Positions 27,163 through 39,238 are shown, numbered from the stretch's first letter. The stretch is DNA of 50,313 nucleotides from Rhodoferax sp. (GCA_016790475.1 JAEUOX010000088.1:1-50313), one strand, 5' to 3'. Notes: generated by a model not told the origin, from the letters alone. Numbers and translations are program-made.

Positions 27163-27357
27163 ATGTTCCGCTGGCTGCTGGTCATCTTCCTGTCGCTGCT
27201 GCTGATCAACTGGGTGTCGCCCTTGATGGGCAGGCTGGGCTTCGGCAAGCTGCCCGGAGATTTCCGGTTCAAGCTGTTCGGGCGCGAATGGTTCATCCCG
27301 CTGACGACCACCGTGCTGCTCAGCGTGGTGGCGGCCTTGATCGCGAAGCTGGTATGA
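27163..27357 (+). CDS. DUF2905 family small membrane protein
   Basis: 64 residues with two membrane helices (WLLVIFLSLLLINWV and TTVLLSVVAALIAKLV) flanking the conserved loop GFGKLPGDFRFK. This matches the DUF2905 family, whose function is unknown. Its stop overlaps the ATG of the following MFS gene (ATGA), so the two are coupled. Confidence 0.92.
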   Translation: MFRWLLVIFLSLLLINWVSPLMGRLGFGKLPGDFRFKLFGREWFIPLTTTVLLSVVAALIAKLV

Positions 27358-28514
27358 AGCACGCCGCGCTGCTGGCCATCATCTACCTGGCCTTCATCAG
27401 CCTGGGCCTGCCGGACGGCGTGCTCGGGGTGGCCTGGCCGGCGATGCGGCTGGCGCTGGACCAGCCGCTGGCGGCCGCCGGCCTGGTGACGATGATCGTG
27501 ACCGCCTGCTCGTCCGCGTGCGGCCTGGCCAGCGGCTGGGTGCTGCAGCGCCTGGGGACCGGGCCTGTCGTGATGATCAGCGGGTTCCTGACCGGGCTCA
27601 GCCTGCTGGGCTTCGCCTGGGCGCCCTCGATGGCCTGGGTGCTGCTGTTCGCGGTGCCGCTGGGGCTGGGGGCCGGCTCGGTCGACGCGGGCCTGAACCA
27701 TTTCGTTGCCGAGCACTACAGCTCGCGCCACATGAACTGGCTGCACGGCTGCTGGGGCATCGGCGCCACCGCCGGCCCGGTGATCATGGGCATGGCGCTG
27801 GCGGATGTGGCCGGCTGGCAGGGCGGGTATCTGGTGATTGCCGGCATGCAGCTGCTTCTGGCGGTGCTGTTTCTCGCGAGCCTGCCGCTGTGGCGTAGCG
27901 AGGCCACCCACCCCGACCGGCCGGCCGCTGCCGACGCGGAACAGCGGCGGCAGCGCCCGACGCCCGCCTGGGCGGCCTGGCTGGCGCCCTCGCTGTACCT
28001 GCTATATGCGACGGTGGAAATCGGCACCGGGCTGTGGGCGGCCAGCATCCTGGTCAACGGGCGGGGCCTGGATTCGACGACCGCCGGGCTCTGGGTGTCC
28101 GGCTTCTACGGCGCCATCATGGGCGGGCGCTTCGCGATCGGGCTGGTGTCCGCGCGGCTCGGCAATCGGCGCCTGGTGCGCCTGGGCGTGCTGGTCGCGA
28201 TGGCCGGTGCGCTGCTGTTCGCCTGGCCGGGCCTGCCGCCCCTGCTGAGCCTGGCCGGGCTGGTCTTGCTCGGACTGGGCTGCGCGCCGATCTATCCGAG
28301 CCTGATGCACGAGACCACCCGCCGCTTCGATGCGGCCACCGCCCGCCGGGTGGTTGGCCGGCAGGTCGCCTTCGGCTCGGGCGGTGGCGCGCTCGGACCG
28401 GCGGCGCTGGGCCTGGTCGGCGCGCAACTCGGGCTGGGCGCGATCATGCCGGCCGTGCTGCTGGCTCTGGCGCTGCTGCTGGCCTTGAGCGCCTGGCTGG
28501 ATCGGGTGACCTGA
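27354..28514 (+). CDS. MFS transporter (fucose-permease-like)
   Basis: 386 residues, about 12 membrane helices. The N-terminal LLAIIYLAFISLGLPDGVLG is typical of the FucP/YfkF-like sugar branch of the major facilitator superfamily. LNHFVAEHYSSRHMNWLHGCWGIGA and a C-terminal-half GGRFAIGLVSARLG act as the conserved inter-helix motifs. The substrate is uncertain; relatives are annotated as sugar or drug permeases. The start overlaps the DUF2905 stop. Confidence 0.88.
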   Translation: MKHAALLAIIYLAFISLGLPDGVLGVAWPAMRLALDQPLAAAGLVTMIVTACSSACGLASGWVLQRLGTGPVVMISGFLTGLSLLGFAWAPSMAWVLLFAVPLGLGAGSVDAGLNHFVAEHYSSRHMNWLHGCWGIGATAGPVIMGMALADVAGWQGGYLVIAGMQLLLAVLFLASLPLWRSEATHPDRPAAADAEQRRQRPTPAWAAWLAPSLYLLYATVEIGTGLWAASILVNGRGLDSTTAGLWVSGFYGAIMGGRFAIGLVSARLGNRRLVRLGVLVAMAGALLFAWPGLPPLLSLAGLVLLGLGCAPIYPSLMHETTRRFDAATARRVVGRQVAFGSGGGALGPAALGLVGAQLGLGAIMPAVLLALALLLALSAWLDRVT

Positions 28515-28652
28515 CCGCAGCCGGCGGGCTCCGTCCGCCTCGGGCCTTGAAGACCGGCGGGCCTGTCGCCATATCTTCGGCATATCCAACTCTTCAGCAG
28601 CCTGCGTGCCGCGGACCTGACAAGCCCGGCCGGCACCCGGACCGACCCCACC

Positions 28653-29090
28653 ATGAGCCAGCTCCAGCACATCGTCTGCCCGCATTGCCACACCACGAAC
28701 CGGCTGGCGATCGAGGATTTCGACAACGAAGCCGATTGCGGCAAATGCCACCAGCCATTGTTCACGGCGCATCCGGTGCCCCTCGATGAGGCCGCCTTCG
28801 AGCGCCATGTGGGCCGCAGCGACATCCCTGTGCTTGTCGATTTCTGGGCGCCCTGGTGCGGCCCCTGCCGGCAGATGGCACCAGCCTTCGAGCAGGCGGC
28901 GGCGCAGTTGGAGCCGCAGGTGCAACTGGCCAAGGTCAACACCGAAGAGGCGCAGAACCTGGCCGCACGCTTCAACATCCGCAGCATTCCGACACTGGCG
29001 CTGTTCCGGGGCGGGCGCGAGATCGCCCGCCAGCCGGGGGCGATGGGTGCGGCCGACATCGTCCGCTGGACGCGGGCGAAGTTGCGGTAG
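28653..29090 (+). CDS. trxC: thioredoxin 2 (zinc-binding) TrxC
   Basis: 145 residues. An N-terminal zinc finger with Cys9, Cys12, Cys29 and Cys32 (CPHC, CGKC) distinguishes TrxC from TrxA. The thioredoxin domain has the redox motif WCGPC (Cys69/Cys72) and the cis-proline loop IRSIPTLALF. It is a cytoplasmic disulfide reductant, in E. coli induced by OxyR. No OxyR-like site was recognised in the 138-bp upstream gap. Confidence 0.96.
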   Translation: MSQLQHIVCPHCHTTNRLAIEDFDNEADCGKCHQPLFTAHPVPLDEAAFERHVGRSDIPVLVDFWAPWCGPCRQMAPAFEQAAAQLEPQVQLAKVNTEEAQNLAARFNIRSIPTLALFRGGREIARQPGAMGAADIVRWTRAKLR

Positions 29091-29278
29091 CCGCGCGTTG
29101 CCGGGGCTACCCGGGCGTTGTCGCGCGTCGCGGCAGGCGCAGTCCGGTGGGGCCTCCCACGCGGCTTGGGCAATGCAACCACGACACAACATGCGGAGCC
29201 GCGATGCACGGGCAAATCCCCTCCGACCTGCCCCAATCTCTGGTCCAATCGCCAAAGCAGCCCGAGGATCCGCCACCC

Positions 29279-29695
29279 GTGACCACCAGCCCGCCACAGT
29301 CATCCCCCATGCGAACCCTGCGCCCCTGGGGCTGGTATGAAACCATCGCCGAGCAGCCCGGGCACAAGGTCAAGCGAATCGGTGTTCTGCCGGGGCAGCA
29401 GATCAGCCTGCAGAAGCATGCACATCGGGCCGAGCACTGGGTTGTCGTGGCCGGGCTTGCATGGGTTACGGTGGATCGCTGGCAAGGGGAGCTTGCGGTC
29501 GGGCAGCATGTGGACATTCCGCTGGGCGCCGTGCACCGGCTTGCCAACCGGACAACCGGACGTGTCGAGATCGTCGAGGTGCAATGGGGCGAGCACCTGT
29601 CGGAGGACGACATCGTGCGGCTGCAGGACGACTACGGCCGCGGTCCGGTGGGCGAGGCAGGCGGGTCAGACGTGTCAGGCGAAAATGCCGGCTGA
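29279..29695 (+). CDS. cupin protein, mannose-6-phosphate isomerase type II-like
   Basis: 138 residues from GTG at 29279, chosen because GAGGA lies 10 nt upstream; ATGs at 29204 and 29309 are alternatives in the same frame. The single cupin domain matches the C-terminal isomerase part of ManC-type proteins: RPWGWYETI, VKRIGVLPGQQISLQKHAHRAEHW (metal-binding His/Glu), a Gly-rich turn, and VEVQWGEHLSEDDIVRLQDDYGR. It may interconvert fructose-6-P and mannose-6-P, feeding GDP-mannose for surface polysaccharide. It precedes a ROK sugar kinase gene. Confidence 0.85.
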   Translation: MTTSPPQSSPMRTLRPWGWYETIAEQPGHKVKRIGVLPGQQISLQKHAHRAEHWVVVAGLAWVTVDRWQGELAVGQHVDIPLGAVHRLANRTTGRVEIVEVQWGEHLSEDDIVRLQDDYGRGPVGEAGGSDVSGENAG

Positions 29696-29757
29696 CCGGG
29701 CGGCCATGGCTTGTGGCCTGCCTGCCTTGGGGCTGATGGAATCGCTGGATCTGCACC

Positions 29758-30747
29758 GTGAACACATTTTCTGAACAACAGGATGCCACGGCATCGCTAT
29801 TCGCGTCCTTTGCCGGCGTCAAGGCCTGCGTGGACGTGGGCGGCACCAAGATCGCCGTCAGCGTGGCCGACCGGCACGGTCTGCACGGGCGGGTGGTCGA
29901 GCCCACGGTGCGGGAGGGCGCGGCCGATGCTCTCGGTCAGCAGGTGCTGCGCATGGTCGCGGCGAGCTGTGCCAGCGCGGGCCTGCCGGTGGCCGCGGTC
30001 AACGCGGTCGGCGTGTCGAGCTGCGGCCCCTTCGTTCTGCGCGACGGCTGCGTAGAGCTGGCGGCACCCAACATCTGCGGCGGCCTGGCCGGGCCGGCGC
30101 GCGGCCTGCCCAACACCTGGACGAGCGCGATCCTGGAGGCCCCGCTGCGGGGGGCCTTCCCGCAGGTGCGGGTTGCCAACGACGGCATCGCCGCCCTGGA
30201 GGCGGAGCGCCGCTGGGGCGCCCTGCAGGGGCTGGACCACTGCGCCTATGTGACCTGGAGCACCGGCATCGGCATGGGCCTGTGCGTCGACGGACAGGTG
30301 CTGCGCGGCAAGAACGGCAATGCGGGACACGCCGGCCACATGTTCGTCAGCGACAACGACGACGCGCTGTGTGGCTGCGGCAACATCGGTGACGTCGAGG
30401 GCCTGATCGCCGGCAACGCGATCCCGCGGCGGTTCGCCGGCCAGGGTTATGCCGACGCCGCCGCGCTGCTGACGGCGGCCCGCCAGGGCGATACCGCGGC
30501 GCTGCTGCTGGTGGACGACCTGTGCCGCATCATGGGCCGCACGCTGTACAACCTGGTGGCCACGCTGGACCTGCAGCGCATCAGCATGGGCGGCAGCGTG
30601 TTCTGGCACCACCGGGACTTCCTGCTGCCGCGGGTGCAGCGGCACATTCATGCGCACCTGGCACCCCTCACGGCGGGCTGCACGCTGGTGCCGGCCGGAC
30701 TGGGCGAGCGGGTCGGCGACTATGCCGCGCTGGCCCTGGTGCGCTGA
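29758..30747 (+). CDS. ROK family sugar kinase
   Basis: 329 residues, GTG start at 29758. Motifs: phosphate-1 loop VDVGGTKIAVSVAD, AVGVSSCGPF, catalytic Asp in VANDGIAALEAE, GTGIG-type STGIGMGLCVDG, and the metal region GHAGHMFVSDNDDALCGCGNIGDVE. In ROK proteins the last motif normally reads CxCGxxGCxE. Here the third Cys is Asp, leaving His, Cys and Cys as ligands. The likely role is glucokinase or another hexose/hexosamine kinase. The adjacent mannose-6-phosphate-isomerase-like cupin fits a hexose-phosphate role. Confidence 0.88.
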   Translation: MNTFSEQQDATASLFASFAGVKACVDVGGTKIAVSVADRHGLHGRVVEPTVREGAADALGQQVLRMVAASCASAGLPVAAVNAVGVSSCGPFVLRDGCVELAAPNICGGLAGPARGLPNTWTSAILEAPLRGAFPQVRVANDGIAALEAERRWGALQGLDHCAYVTWSTGIGMGLCVDGQVLRGKNGNAGHAGHMFVSDNDDALCGCGNIGDVEGLIAGNAIPRRFAGQGYADAAALLTAARQGDTAALLLVDDLCRIMGRTLYNLVATLDLQRISMGGSVFWHHRDFLLPRVQRHIHAHLAPLTAGCTLVPAGLGERVGDYAALALVR

Positions 30748-30769
30748 GGCGCAGCCCGCAGGCGGCTGG

Positions 30770-31162
30770 TCAGGGCGAGATCGTCCAGGTGTGGCCGCAC
30801 TGCCGGCAGCAGACCCGGGAATCCCCGGTACGGCGGTCCTCCTCGACCAGCGACAGGTTCCCGTAGGCCTTGCAATTCGGGCAGTTGGCCTGGTCGGCCA
30901 CCTGCTCAGCGTGCATCAGCAGGTACAGGTAGCGCCGTAGCGACCACACGCCGATTCCGCCGCTGATCAGCACGAAGGTGGCATTCGCCAGCTTGCCACC
31001 CTGGCTCGCACCCTGGAAGGCCTCCATCGCGGCCATCAGGGCGATCACGCAAAGAAAGGCCAGCAGCATGTGGGCATGGCTGCTGAGCAGTTCGCGCTCG
31101 TACCATTTGCGGAAACCCACCCGCCGGATGCCGTCGGCCAGAGAGCGGTTGAGCAAGTTCAT
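30770..31162 (-). CDS. hypothetical two-helix membrane protein with a zinc ribbon
   Basis: 130 residues from the ATG at 31162 (MNLLNRSLADGIRR). Two membrane segments (about 36-55, MLLAFLCVIALMAAM; about 65-85, ATFVLISGGIGVWSL) are followed by a C-terminal cytoplasmic zinc ribbon, CPNC near residue 95 and CRQC near residue 121. I do not recognise a named family. It converges with the ROK kinase (22 bp gap), and the phytochrome gene upstream is on the same strand. Confidence 0.75.
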   Translation of the reverse strand: MNLLNRSLADGIRRVGFRKWYERELLSSHAHMLLAFLCVIALMAAMEAFQGASQGGKLANATFVLISGGIGVWSLRRYLYLLMHAEQVADQANCPNCKAYGNLSLVEEDRRTGDSRVCCRQCGHTWTISP

Positions 31163-31226
31163 GCTGGCATGCTCGCACAAAGCACTGCCCGACGGATTTC
31201 CTCCGGTATTGGGGCCCGGCCTTGTC

Positions 31227-34030
<2,804 letters not shown>

Positions 34031-34148
34031 GGTGGCGATCCCCTCCCTGTCTTTCCGGCATTTTCCCCGCATTATGCGAATCGCAGCCCGTGCCACCCCC
34101 CGGTCTGGTCAAACTTTGTGCTGTGGGCGCGCGGCCCGGCCGCCGGCG

Positions 34149-35495
34149 TCAGCGCCGCAGCTTCAGCGCCAGCACCTTGTCGGCGACACAGCGGCCCTGC
34201 ACCTTGCCGCCCTCCACGCCGAAGCCGAAATGGATGCCGGCGTACAGGCGGGAGCGCGCCGCCTCGTCCGCCGCCGCCTGGAAGCTGTCGAAGCTGCGCG
34301 GCCCCCAGCCCCGGTCGTTGTGCGTGTTGTCGGTGAAGCGGGTCTGCCCGCCGAAGACCTGCGCCAGTACCCGGGCCGCCGCGCTGGATTGCACCGAATG
34401 GCCGGACGGATATTCCGGGAACGGCGGCGTGTCCATCAGCGTGGGGACCCAGGCGCTGTCGAACACCAGTTGCACATAGGTCACCGGGCGCAGCACGTTC
34501 AGGCTGTACTTGGTGGCCCAGCCGGCCACGAAGGCGTCCGACATCGCCATGTTCAGCAGCGCCAGGGTCTGTGCCGCCTCCGCCAGGCTGGCGCGGCGCT
34601 GCTTGAGCAGGTCGTTCGCGATGAAGGCCCAGTGGCCGGCCGGCGTGGGCGTCTTGCCCGGATCGTCGGCCCAGTACAGCGCGAACTGCCGTTGCTCCTG
34701 GGTGGCCCGGTTGCTGATGTCGTAGACCTCGCGTGCGTTGCGGTGGAACTCCGAGCCGGCTTCTTCCGAATAGGGCGGCGGAGGCGGCGCGGGGCACTCC
34801 TTCGCGCTGCGCAGCACGAAGGGCCGGTTGTCGCCCCAGCGCGGCAGCAGGGCCGGCGCAAAGGCGGGCGGCGTGGCACTCCACTGGCCCGGGCCGCCGG
34901 GGGGCACATAACGCGCCTGGTCGCGTCGCAGCGGGCCCCAGGCCTCGTGGCCGCCGTCGGTGCGGGCCCAGGTCATGATGGCCATCGCCATCAGGCGGCC
35001 GAAGGTCTCGGAGCGGTTGCTGATCTCGGGCGTCAGCGCGGCCGGGTCGAAGTCCTGCCCGTACTTGAGCGCCATGTTGCGCTCCAGCAGATCGATGCGG
35101 GCCTTGTTCTCGGCGCTCGCATGGGGGAACATCATCCGGTTCATCGTCGCCAGCGCTGCGTTCGCCACGGTGGGCCAGTGCAGCGGCTCATCCGGCTGGG
35201 CCCAGGGCAGGGAGCTGAGTTCATTGAGCTGCCCGGCCAGGCTGTGGTGCTCCGGCATGCCCGGCACGACCGACTCGTACAGCACCAGGCCCAGGTAGCC
35301 CAGCGCGCGCGCCGCGACCGGCGGGCTGAAGCCCGGCGTCTGCTGGATGATCTGCAGGCTCAGGCTGAACCAGTCGTTGGCGACACTGGCGCTGTAGGCC
35401 TGGGCGGGGCGGGCTGCGGGGGGCGCCGGCTGGGCCACGGTCGGTGCACTGGACAGCAGGCCGGCCAGGGCCAGCAGCAGCGCGCCGGCCCTCAT
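34149..35495 (-). CDS. vanadium-dependent haloperoxidase / PAP2-superfamily protein, secreted
   Basis: 448 residues from the ATG at 35495 (MRAGALLLALAGLLSS), with a Sec signal ending near TVAQ, so periplasmic or exported. The vanadate/phosphate pocket is recognisable: Lys and Arg in KYSLNVLRPVTYV (about 329/336), the acid-base His in PEYPSGHSVQSS (about 365), and Arg/His in SRLYAGIHFGF (about 418-424). Family members oxidise halides with peroxide or act as acid phosphatases. The sequence does not say which. The start overlaps the stop of the CRTAC1 gene by 4 bp. It is the last gene of the xyl-type operon. Confidence 0.88.
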   Translation of the reverse strand: MRAGALLLALAGLLSSAPTVAQPAPPAARPAQAYSASVANDWFSLSLQIIQQTPGFSPPVAARALGYLGLVLYESVVPGMPEHHSLAGQLNELSSLPWAQPDEPLHWPTVANAALATMNRMMFPHASAENKARIDLLERNMALKYGQDFDPAALTPEISNRSETFGRLMAMAIMTWARTDGGHEAWGPLRRDQARYVPPGGPGQWSATPPAFAPALLPRWGDNRPFVLRSAKECPAPPPPPYSEEAGSEFHRNAREVYDISNRATQEQRQFALYWADDPGKTPTPAGHWAFIANDLLKQRRASLAEAAQTLALLNMAMSDAFVAGWATKYSLNVLRPVTYVQLVFDSAWVPTLMDTPPFPEYPSGHSVQSSAAARVLAQVFGGQTRFTDNTHNDRGWGPRSFDSFQAAADEAARSRLYAGIHFGFGVEGGKVQGRCVADKVLALKLRR

Positions 35496-37096
35496 GGTGC
35501 CCTCCAGGGATTGGTGCCGGATTGCCGGTCGACGACGTAGAAGGCGTTGGCCGCGACCTCCTGCCAGGGGCCCCAGCTGCCATGCGGCCACTGGACCCGC
35601 AAGCGGACCTTCTGCGCCGCGCCCAGCCCGAAATGCATCCAGCCGAGGTGGCCGCTGGCATGGCCGCCGCCGATGGTCAGCTCCTGGCGCAGTACCGTGC
35701 TGCCCAGATCCACCTCGACCCAGGCGCCGATCGCGTCCCGGTTGCCGCCGGGCTGGCGCAGCCGCAGCTGCAGCCAGCCGCCGGGCGACTGCGGCTGATC
35801 AGCGGTGCCGGTGCCGAGGTTGCGCCACAGCTGCGCCTTGTCCCAGCGGTTGACCACCAGCATGTCGAGCAGGCCGTCGCCGTTCAGGTCCACCAGCAGG
35901 CCGCCGCGCCCGCGCCGGTAGCTCGCCACCCCCGCCTGCTGACCCGCTTCGACGAAGCGCCCGTCGGGCTGCTGCAGCAGCAGGTTGTTCGGGTCGAGCA
36001 GCGCGAAATCCGGCATCGTGGAGACGTTGCCCTTGACGATGAAGAGATCGGCCAGGCCGTCGTGGTTGACGTCGGCGAACTGCGCATGCCAGGCGGTCGA
36101 CGGATGGATGTCGCCGCCGGCGTAGGGCCGGTGGGCCGTGACGCCACGCTTGTAGGCGATGTCGCTGTAGCTCGGCTGACGGCCATCGCCATCGAGCTTC
36201 TGCAGCTTGTTGTCGGCCATGCTGGTCAGGTAGATCTCCGGCTTGCCGTCGCCGTCCAGGTCCTGGCTGGCGATGCCCATGCCCCAGATCTGCAGCGGCT
36301 TCCAGCCCTGCTCCGCGGTGTAGAGCACCGGCGGCGCGCCGGGCACCATGCGCCAGAGCTGCTCCTGGCCGCCCTTGTAGAACTCACGGTCGTTGCTGAC
36401 GCGCAGGTCCGCCTGGCCGGTGCGCCCCCAGTCGGAGAACAGCATCGACAGCGCGCAGTGGCCCGGCACGAGCGGCGTCGCTGCGCCGAAGCGCCGGGCG
36501 CCGGCCGGTGCCGGCCGGAGCAGCACGCCCGGTGTGCAACTGCCCCAGGGGAACTCCGGCTTGCTGCGGTCGACATAGGTGCCGATGGCCAGCGTGGGCC
36601 ATTCCTGGCCGCGCTCCCAGGTGGCGGCGAAGGCGCTGTGCAGCGCGTTCGCCGTCTGTACGCCCCATTTCTCGGTGGCGCGTTCGAACTGGCAGCCGCC
36701 CAGGCCGCGGAACACCTGCACTTCGCCGACGCGCAGCACGACCAGGTCGGCCTGGCCGTCGCCGTCGACATCCAGCGGGTAGGCGCCGTTGGCGCCGGTC
36801 AGCTCCAGCCCGGAGCGCTGCTCCTGCAGCTTGATCGGCCCGCCCCGCGTGCTGCGGTTGCGGTAGAAGCGCGCCTTGTTGACGCCGCCGGTGACATAGA
36901 TCTCGGGCAGACCGTCGCCATCGCAGTCGAACGCGGCCACGCCGCCACCGGTCTGGAACTCGTTGTCGCCCTCGAAGCGGCTCTGCAGGCCGGCGGTGTC
37001 GGTCTCCTCGATGAAGCGCGGGATGACCGGCGCGTCCGCCGCGCCTGCGTTGAATGCCAGCGCGGCCAGGACGGTGGAGCAGAGGGTGCGCCGCAT
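35492..37096 (-). CDS. CRTAC1-like secreted FG-GAP/VCBS beta-propeller protein with ASPIC/UnbV C-terminus
   Basis: 534 residues from the ATG at 37096, with a Sec signal (LAALAFNAGAADA). Five Ca-binding FG-GAP loops are visible: FDCDGDGLPEIY, LDVDGDGQADLV, QDLDGDGKPEIY, ADVNHDGLADLF and VDLNGDGLLDML. The last ~90 residues (GAWVEVDLGSTVLRQELTIGGGHASGHLG, split by short loops) are the ASPIC/UnbV domain of CRTAC1-type proteins. The function is unknown; ligand binding or scaffolding is inferred. It starts 1 nt after the oxidoreductase stop and its stop overlaps the haloperoxidase start, so a shared function with the haloperoxidase is likely. Confidence 0.88.
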   Translation of the reverse strand: MRRTLCSTVLAALAFNAGAADAPVIPRFIEETDTAGLQSRFEGDNEFQTGGGVAAFDCDGDGLPEIYVTGGVNKARFYRNRSTRGGPIKLQEQRSGLELTGANGAYPLDVDGDGQADLVVLRVGEVQVFRGLGGCQFERATEKWGVQTANALHSAFAATWERGQEWPTLAIGTYVDRSKPEFPWGSCTPGVLLRPAPAGARRFGAATPLVPGHCALSMLFSDWGRTGQADLRVSNDREFYKGGQEQLWRMVPGAPPVLYTAEQGWKPLQIWGMGIASQDLDGDGKPEIYLTSMADNKLQKLDGDGRQPSYSDIAYKRGVTAHRPYAGGDIHPSTAWHAQFADVNHDGLADLFIVKGNVSTMPDFALLDPNNLLLQQPDGRFVEAGQQAGVASYRRGRGGLLVDLNGDGLLDMLVVNRWDKAQLWRNLGTGTADQPQSPGGWLQLRLRQPGGNRDAIGAWVEVDLGSTVLRQELTIGGGHASGHLGWMHFGLGAAQKVRLRVQWPHGSWGPWQEVAANAFYVVDRQSGTNPWRAP

Positions 37097-37097
37097 G

Positions 37098-38096
37098 TCA
37101 CACCCCGACCCAGCCGCCGGTCTTCTCGGAGGCATAGAGCGCATCGATCACCCGCATGTTGCGCTCGGCGTCGTCGATGCCGTAGGGCAGGTCGATCTCG
37201 CCGCGCACGACGCGGGAGAACACGTCGCCCTGCAAGCCGTACATGTTGCACGGAGGAATCGTTTCGGCCTGGATCCTGCTGCCGTCCAGCGCGGTTCCGT
37301 CATCGATCAGCAGGTCGGTCGCGCCACCGAGCGGCGCATTGAACGGGATGCGGACCTCGATGCGCCGGCGCTCACCGCAGACATGCACGCGCTGGTAGGG
37401 CACGACCTGCGTGGCGGCGGTGAAGTCCAGCCGCCGGCCGTCGCCGAAGTCGAGCAGCGCGCTGATGACCCGGTCGGTGCCGAACTCCGGGTCGCGGTCG
37501 ACCAGCGCGACCACGCGCTGCGGCTCGGCGTCCCACAGGTAGCGCGCCGTGACGATCGCATAACAGCCGATGTCGTACAGCGCGCCGCCACCCTGGTCCG
37601 CGTGGTTGCGGATGTTGGCCGCGTCGCGGTTGAAGTACGAGAAATAGCTCTGGATCGAGCGCACCGCGCCCAGCTCGCCGCTGCGCACCAGCTGCCGCAC
37701 CCGCTCCCACTGCGGATGGAAGCGCACCATGAAGGCCTCCATGATGTGCACCTTGCCCGCCACCTCGCGCAGCGCGGCGATCTCGTCGGCCCGCAGCGCC
37801 ATTGGCTTCTCGCACAGCACATGCTTGCCGGCACGGGCCGCCTGCAGCGTCAGTGGCACATGCTGCTCGTTCGGCAGCGGGTTGTAGATGGCCTCGATGG
37901 CCGGGTCGGCGAACAGCTCCTCGTAGCTGCCATAGGCCCGCGCAATGCCCATCGCGGCGGCGCATTGCTGCGCGCGGGGCAGGGCGCGCGAGGCGATGGC
38001 CTGGATGTCGCAATGCTGCGCGGCCTGCATCGCCGGAATGACTTTCTCGCGGCCGATCTTGGCGGTGCTGAGGATGCCCCAGGCAACTTTTTTCAT
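37098..38096 (-). CDS. Gfo/Idh/MocA family oxidoreductase (possible sugar 1-dehydrogenase)
   Basis: 332 residues from the ATG at 38096. The N-terminal Rossmann fold has WGILSTAKIGREKVIPAM, then IASRA and YNPLPNEQHVP, with the catalytic Lys in the family EKP motif (LCEKPMAL). The C-terminal sheet has MVRFHPQWERVR and GALYDIGCYAI. The GILSTAKI start and overall pattern resemble the D-xylose/dihydrodiol dehydrogenase branch. With a xylose-type importer in the same operon, oxidation of a pentose or similar sugar at C1 is plausible (inference). It overlaps the ROK gene by 4 bp. Confidence 0.9.
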   Translation of the reverse strand: MKKVAWGILSTAKIGREKVIPAMQAAQHCDIQAIASRALPRAQQCAAAMGIARAYGSYEELFADPAIEAIYNPLPNEQHVPLTLQAARAGKHVLCEKPMALRADEIAALREVAGKVHIMEAFMVRFHPQWERVRQLVRSGELGAVRSIQSYFSYFNRDAANIRNHADQGGGALYDIGCYAIVTARYLWDAEPQRVVALVDRDPEFGTDRVISALLDFGDGRRLDFTAATQVVPYQRVHVCGERRRIEVRIPFNAPLGGATDLLIDDGTALDGSRIQAETIPPCNMYGLQGDVFSRVVRGEIDLPYGIDDAERNMRVIDALYASEKTGGWVGV

Positions 38097-39238
38097 GCGG
38101 TCTCCGGCAATGTCAGCGTGGAATCCTGGCGCGGCCGCAGCGGCCGCAATGCATGGTGCCAGGCGGAGGCGGCGGCGCCGACCGCCGCGGCCAGTATGCC
38201 GTAGTGCGCCGCGCGTACCGACGGGGTCGGCACACCGGCGGCGCGGGCATAACCGGCCGCCACCTGCCGGGCGGTCTCCAGCAGGGCCGGATGCTGCGCG
38301 CAGGAGGCACCGCCCACCACCAGGCTGTGCGGGTTGAACATCACGTCCAGGTTCTGGATCAGCACGCCGAGCGCCTCGCCGCCGCGCTGCACCCCGCCGG
38401 CGCCAGCCAGCGCCCGTGCGCCGATGAAGGCCTCGGCGCAGCCGCGGCGGCCGCAGGAGCACAGCGGGCCGCCGACCTCCAGCACGCTGTGGCCGATCTC
38501 GCCGGCCATGCCGCGTGCGCCGGTGAAGAGGTGATCGTTCAGAACGACGCCGGCGCCCACGCCCACATCGCAGCTGACGAAGACCAGCGCCTGCGCGGCG
38601 GCATGCTCGGTGAACTCGTACTCGCCGAGCGCTCCGGCGTCGGCATCGTTGTGCAGGTACAGGCTGGCCGCCGGCACGCCGGCCGCCTGCAGCGCCTGCT
38701 GCAGCATCGCGAAGAACGGGGTGTCGCGCCAGCCGAGGTTCGGCGCGAAGCGCACCAGGCCGGCTGCCTCGTCGACGGCGCCGGGCAGGCAGACGCCCAC
38801 GCCCGACAGTTCCAGGCCCTGGGCGGCCAGCGTCTGCCAGGCCTGGTGCACCAGCGCCGTGACCTGCCGGCAGACCGCAGGCGCATCGGTGGCGGCCAGT
38901 GGCTCCTGCAGGGCGTCCAGCACGCGCCCGACCAGCGACACGGTGACCACCCGCAGTTGCTGCACGCCGACCTCCACGCCGATCAGCGCCCGGTCCTGCG
39001 CGTTGACATGCAGCGGCGTGGAGGGCCGGCCCAGACCGTCCGCCGCGACGGGCGCGTCCGCCTCGCTGAGCCAGCGCTCGTCCAGCAGCTCGCGGACCAG
39101 CGCACTGACGGTGGACTTGGTCAGGCCGCTCTGCTGGGCCAGCCGCGCACGCGACAGGCCCGGCTGGCGGCGCAGCAGGCGCAGCAGCACGCTGCGGTTG
39201 ATGCGCTTGAGCAGCTGCTGGTCGCCGGTGGTGCGCAT
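38093..39238 (-). CDS. ROK family transcriptional regulator (XylR/NagC-like)
   Basis: 381 residues. The N-terminal winged helix (about 8-70) has LLRRQPGLSRARLAQQSGLTK then STVSALVRELL. The C-terminal ROK domain contains HNDADAGALGEYEF, GVGAGVVLNDHLFTG and the intact zinc motif CSCGRRGCAEAF. ROK repressors release DNA on binding a sugar. Its place inside an operon with a xylose-type importer suggests autogenous control by the transported sugar. A candidate operator lies before xylF. Confidence 0.93.
   Translation of the reverse strand: MRTTGDQQLLKRINRSVLLRLLRRQPGLSRARLAQQSGLTKSTVSALVRELLDERWLSEADAPVAADGLGRPSTPLHVNAQDRALIGVEVGVQQLRVVTVSLVGRVLDALQEPLAATDAPAVCRQVTALVHQAWQTLAAQGLELSGVGVCLPGAVDEAAGLVRFAPNLGWRDTPFFAMLQQALQAAGVPAASLYLHNDADAGALGEYEFTEHAAAQALVFVSCDVGVGAGVVLNDHLFTGARGMAGEIGHSVLEVGGPLCSCGRRGCAEAFIGARALAGAGGVQRGGEALGVLIQNLDVMFNPHSLVVGGASCAQHPALLETARQVAAGYARAAGVPTPSVRAAHYGILAAAVGAAASAWHHALRPLRPRQDSTLTLPETA

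Noticed and set aside
29091-29278. 188-bp gap after trxC as a possible site of a small gene or terminator
   Set aside because: There are several GC-rich partial repeats (GCGCGTTG, CGCGCGTCGCG) but no clear stem with a T-run and no credible open frame.
34080-34100. Sigma-54-like TGGCACGGGCTGC upstream of the phytochrome gene
   Set aside because: The GG-to-GC spacing is 2 bp too short for a -24/-12 promoter.
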